Shown: positions 59,995 through 64,000 of the stretch, in pieces | Position numbering within the stretch: the first letter of the stretch is position 1 | How the letters are laid out: each line of letters starts with the position of its first letter | Assembly: GCF_901709675.1 (NCBI RefSeq) | Contig: NC_051095.1 | Coordinates: forward strand, 14,027,456 to 14,091,455 | DNA: 64,000 nt | Direction: 5' to 3' | Source of the DNA: Syngnathus acus | Taxonomy: Eukaryota > Chordata > Actinopteri > Syngnathiformes > Syngnathidae | Program-made: the position numbers and the translations under genes | Notes under the pieces: model-generated | The model's input: the letters and a program-made list of their open reading frames with translations, nothing else | What the model was told of the DNA's origin: nothing | Database searches by the model: none

Positions 59995-60383
59995 CAGGGG
60001 TGCTCAATACGTCGATCGCGATCGACCGGTCGATCGCCAAGCCACTATTGGTCGATCGTGTGATATTAATTAATTTCTTTTTATTTTTTTCCCGCACTTG
60101 ACGCGTGTACAAACAACGGCGCTAACAACACAACACAAACACGCTAGCTCACGAGTTCCCTCCAATTGTCAGAACCCTGTTTTTTCTCTTAAACTTAAGA
60201 AAGGGTATAAAAATGAGTGGGGCAGCTGGCCATAGTAAGAAGTATCACTTTCATAGGGAATGGGAGTAGGACTTTTTTTTCACGATGACATATAAAATTA
60301 TATATTTTTTTTTAGTGGGTAGATCTTTGTGACTTGGTCATTTCAAAAGTAGCTCGCGAGCTCAAAAGGTTTGCCCACCCCTG
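59995..60383 (+). mobile_element. 389-bp non-autonomous hAT with transposase start remnant
   Basis: Left terminus CAGGGGTGCTCAATACGTCG; right terminus, on the minus strand, CAGGGGTGGGCAAACCTTTT. A perfect 8-bp duplication, TATTAGGC, flanks it. Sub-terminal palindromes are prominent (GATCGCGATC, CGACCGGTCG; AGCTCGCGAGCT at the right). An ATG at 60213 opens MSGAAGHSKKYHFHREWE followed at once by a stop codon, then DFFFTM in the same frame. This KYHFHxEWExxFFF pattern is the start of a hAT transposase family related to domesticated GTF2IRD2/ZBED-type genes. The rest of the transposase is deleted, so it is mobilised only in trans, if at all. Confidence 0.9.
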
Positions 60384-60391
60384 TATTAGGC
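60384..60391 (+). repeat. hAT target site duplication, right
   Basis: TATTAGGC, an exact copy of 59987-59994. Confidence 0.9.
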
Positions 60392-61110
60392 GGACCTACT
60401 AATCACTGCTTCACCAAGCCAACTACCTTACTGAGAATTACTTCAAATTTTGGACTGGTACACATGAAAAAAAGTAGCCTATTTTTAAAATTGGTGGTGT
60501 TTTGTATATGCATCTAGACTGAAAAACTGACTTACACTGGTAAGCTTTTGTTTAGTACGATTCCAATAATTTCAGTAATGTTTTGCTGCCATTTTGCCAC
60601 ATGTATAAATGTCAGTTAAAAGTCTCAGCACAGCATTTATATGGTGTCTTTCAGTGGTCACTAAAACACTACATAACTGCCTGTTATGGGCAAGATTTAA
60701 GTGAAATTTGTGGCAAGAATGTTGGAAAAACATGCAGTTGTATGTTAAATTGTCAACAATGGTACATGAGTGAAACCCATGTCATGATCAAGAAAAGTTT
60801 GTGTTTTTGAACAGTGCAATTCTTGTATCCAATGGCATTATCACATATTCACACAGACTACGCATATTTATGCACTTTTACTCACACACAGTCTGAAAAA
60901 GCGATATCGCTGCATAGGTAAGGAAAAAGTGACTGAATTGTCCTAGAATGGAAAAATAAACTTGTCTTTAAACACGCTGTGAGCTCCTGTCAAGAGCCAT
61001 CCAGGAAAAGTGATTTTCCTCTTGAATAGAACACAATCGGGATTATATTATGTCCTGTTTCATCTTTAATTGAGTCTTTGTTTCTCCATCTATTGGTTCA
61101 AAAAGGCCAC
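60392..61110. other. Intronic unique DNA, no gene seen
   Basis: Short ORFs without recognised domains. Confidence 0.4.
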
Positions 61111-61112
61111 AT

Positions 61113-61225
<113 letters not shown>

Positions 61226-63844
61226 TAATACAACCAACGCTCAAAATTTGATTGCCTCGAAAAGCACTTTTTTTTTTCATGCGCTAATAAGCAATAACTC
61301 AAAAACGAATGCAGGTTTTGTTGAATAAACCTCCTCACTGGGTTCCCGAAGGCAGCAATTGAATACAGTATAAAAAATATGTGGCTTGATTAAGTTTGAC
61401 AAAGATTTGTTCAGACGGTGTGTAATTGGTTTGGGATTTGGTGCCCTCTGAATGCCTGAAATGCCAAAATGTGAGCAATGTTATTGGCAAATGGCAACAA
61501 TGTAGATGGAGGTCTTGTTTTTGCACAGAAATAAATGTTAAATAAAATATGATTTTTTTTTTATATTTATTTTTCCCCAGGGTGAGGATCTGCCGGTAGA
61601 GGGAGACCAAGCCATTGTATTAAGTTGCCACAAACTATTGGCAGTTATCCCCCGTGTTATTATTAGAAGTCATTAAAGTTAAAGCTAATTTGTTTCTAAA
61701 CTCGTATAAGAGGCGTTGCGGCCACCAACTTTATCGCGATCGTTCCGGTGGGTGACTTAAAATGACATCATACAGATGGTCCAGTTAAATTGGTTGAGAA
61801 TAACAGTTATTGCTTTCGCTAAATGATGTGTAATGTTGCCAATCTCAAACATAAATGGTTTGTTTTTACATGTGCATGTTACAGATACATAAGAAATGCA
61901 TCACTTTAGTCTTTCTTGTACCACCAGAAGTAAGCAAAAAAGAACATAATATGACTTACTGGGATTTTTATTGATTGTATGCATACTTTGGCGCATGTCC
62001 CTAGACCAACTTTCAATAAGATTTCATTTAGGGGAGACCTAGAATTCATTTTTCTCATTTCCTTAAAAGGCATGATGTTGGTTTCTGCTAAACATTTATT
62101 ATGATGAAAAAGTTTACTTTATTAATTGAGGGTACCCTGAGGACATGTAAGCTTGATTGTTAAATTACGTTGTTGCAATGTTGCCAAGATAATGGGGCAA
62201 GGAAAGGCCCTCAAGTCAAGGCAATCTGCCAACCAGTGGTTTGATTGTTGTTAAATAGATTAGAAAATGCTCAAGTGCGCCATTTAAATATTAGCCTGTT
62301 TCACACAGTATTGTAGTGCTATTGCATGCCGGGGGTTAATGACACATAAACGCTCTGATTTAGCAACGGCAGTAGTTGTTGCCCATGCCACCTTTACCGA
62401 GAAGAACCCATGCTGGGCGGACGCCATTTTCGAAATCTGATTTGAAGAACTTTCACAACTTTGAATGAGTCAATTACATGCAACAGAAAGTCAAAACAAG
62501 TGCTCGCACTTTGTGTTTGGCTTGTTGCTATTTCATTTTCATCCCATTGACAGAGTGTTTCAAACTGTTGTCAGCTGTCAAAACAAATCTAGAGGACAAT
62601 TTAACAGATTTGCTATCCCGATGATAACATGTTTTTAACACTGTTGCAGTAACAAAAGAAAGGCCTTCACATTGTGAAATTGTAATTCAAATTCTGATAA
62701 GAGCAACATGACATTACTGAAAAATGGCAGTCTTGTTAGAATCACCACTTTAAGCTGAGTATAACGCACAAAGAATTTTGAAAATCAGGTGATAGATTTT
62801 GGAGAAAATGATTTTTTGTGTTGGACAAAATATCTCACCTATAGAAATCTTGTCTAAAACACACCTTCAAAGTAGATTCAAATTGTCAGACAAGTTTCAA
62901 TTACATTCATTTCATCAAATGCCCAGCACAGTCCCCCATGTTCTCCTGACCGAACAACCATTCACAACACGCATGAAGAAAGGCACTGTGTGGATGTGCG
63001 ATTCAAGATTTGAGTGATTGTTCAGTTGTCGCCGCAAGCGACAGTTGACGGAGGAGCACTGAGGGAGGTCCAAGTTCGAGCCAATCTGTTTGCTCGCCCC
63101 GGCACTACTAATTTCCTGATTGCAGTGGAAGAGAAATCCACGACTCTAGGCGACCTTTATGGCCATTAGCGGCACACATCGCTCTATTCATTAGCAGCTC
63201 ACAACCCCGTGCCTCGGCTCACACGGCACTGCAAGCTACTGCCGTCTTAAAAATGTCTTTGGCAGACTTTATGGTGTTTGGGAACATCCCTTTGGTTATT
63301 TTGAATGTTCCCCTTTTAGGAGCAACTATTGCCTTCTAAAACTAGTTTTGCCATATTTATAACTAACGTCGCAGTCTAATCTCTGAAATTAAAAGTACCA
63401 ACCTTTGGTATGTTTGTATTTAGGATTTGGTTTTAATTATTCTTTAATAAAACCAAAATTGCAAATCTACTACTACCCATGATAATAGGTACTCATGCAT
63501 ATTCACCCTATGATAATAGGTGTGACATCTTGTGTTTTGAAAGTGCAAGCGGGCGAATAGCTGAGATGGTTCCTTTTAACACTAGTATCATAAAGACATA
63601 AGTAAGGAGCTAGATAGTAAAATAAAACAAACAACACCTTTTGATCTTGTGTCGTGGTCGCAGTAAAAGTGTGCCTTGAGGGGCTTTTAAATTAGATGTT
63701 GCACTGACTTGTCATCGCACCACATGGAATTTTGGCTCGATAGCAAACATTAGCATCACATGTTGTCAGAGATGCTACAGTATATGTGCTTTCAGTATAA
63801 TTTCTTCTACAACTCATTTGGGCAGCAAACAAGTTTGTCGTGAA
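61226..63844. other. Intronic unique DNA; possible regulatory island at ~63.0-63.3 kb
   Basis: I see no exon. The stretch at about 63020-63290 is GC-balanced and CpG-containing against AT-rich flanks (GTCGCCGCAAGCGACAG, which is a short hairpin, and TTTATGGCCATTAGCGG). This could be a conserved non-coding element, on composition alone. Confidence 0.25.
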
Positions 63845-63846
63845 TA

Positions 63847-64000
63847 CCGTTTTTTTCCATGTATAATGCGCCCCCATGTATAATACGCACCCTAAAAATG
63901 GCATGTCAATGCTGGAAAAAAAAGCCTGTACCCATGTATAATACGCACCCAAATTTTGACTTTTTTTTTTTTTTAAGTCCCAATGATCGTCACACACGCA
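63847..64000. mobile_element. MITE start (CCGTTTTTTTCCATGTATAA type), cut by window end
   Basis: TA at 63845-63846, then CCGTTTTTTTCCATGTATAA and repeated CATGTATAATACGCACCC phrases. The architecture resembles the other TA-flanked elements here (short tandem motifs inside the terminus), but the second end is outside the window. Confidence 0.6.

Overview
This window looks like non-coding DNA from a teleost (probably spiny-rayed) fish genome. The base composition is AT-rich. It carries V-SINE retroposons with the vertebrate V-SINE core, L2/CR1-type, RTE/Rex3-type and I/Nimb-type LINEs, several hAT-derived non-autonomous elements, palindromic TA-flanked MITEs, and long GGAT, CT, CACT and CA/TG microsatellites. 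There are no operons, ribosome binding sites or dense ORFs. Nearly all the short ORFs are chance or lie inside repeats.

Layout. 1-46 kb appears to be intergenic: long unique AT-rich stretches with a few homeodomain-site-rich islands that could be enhancers, broken by repeats. These include V-SINEs (1.4, 30.7 and 39.2 kb), an RTE-type LINE tail (13 kb), a Rex3-like LINE tail (17.5 kb), large microsatellites (21.3, 26.2 and 31.7 kb), a palindromic MITE (27.2 kb) and three L2-type copies on the minus strand (33.8, 37.2 and 39.7 kb). From 41.5 to 45.4 kb there is a macrosatellite-like array of ~656-bp units; one unit is interrupted by a hAT element with a near-perfect 8-bp target duplication.

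The only credible host coding sequence is a short first coding exon on the plus strand at 47,440-47,523: 28 codons, strong Kozak context and a good splice donor. Its acidic/basic composition and its end in K-K-L just before the donor resemble the N terminus of diaphanous-related formins, DIAPH2 in particular. That identity is an inference. If correct, 46-47.4 kb is the promoter/5'UTR and 47.5-64 kb is the start of a long intron.

That presumed intron holds three palindromic MITEs (47.6, 48.5 and 49.6 kb), a 5'-truncated L2-type reverse transcriptase (51.5-52.9 kb), a 906-bp hAT derivative keeping a BED-finger exon (52.9-53.8 kb), a frameshifted I/Nimb-type LINE (56.8-59.9 kb), a 389-bp hAT derivative with a perfect 8-bp target duplication (60.0-60.4 kb), a long CA repeat (61.1 kb) and the start of another MITE at the window edge.

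Points most worth checking: the 656-bp array with its recently homogenised units; the exon at 47.4 kb; an ordered pair of short exact matches (13 and 17 bp) shared between the presumed promoter region and intron 1; and the hAT derivatives that retain transposase DNA-binding exons.
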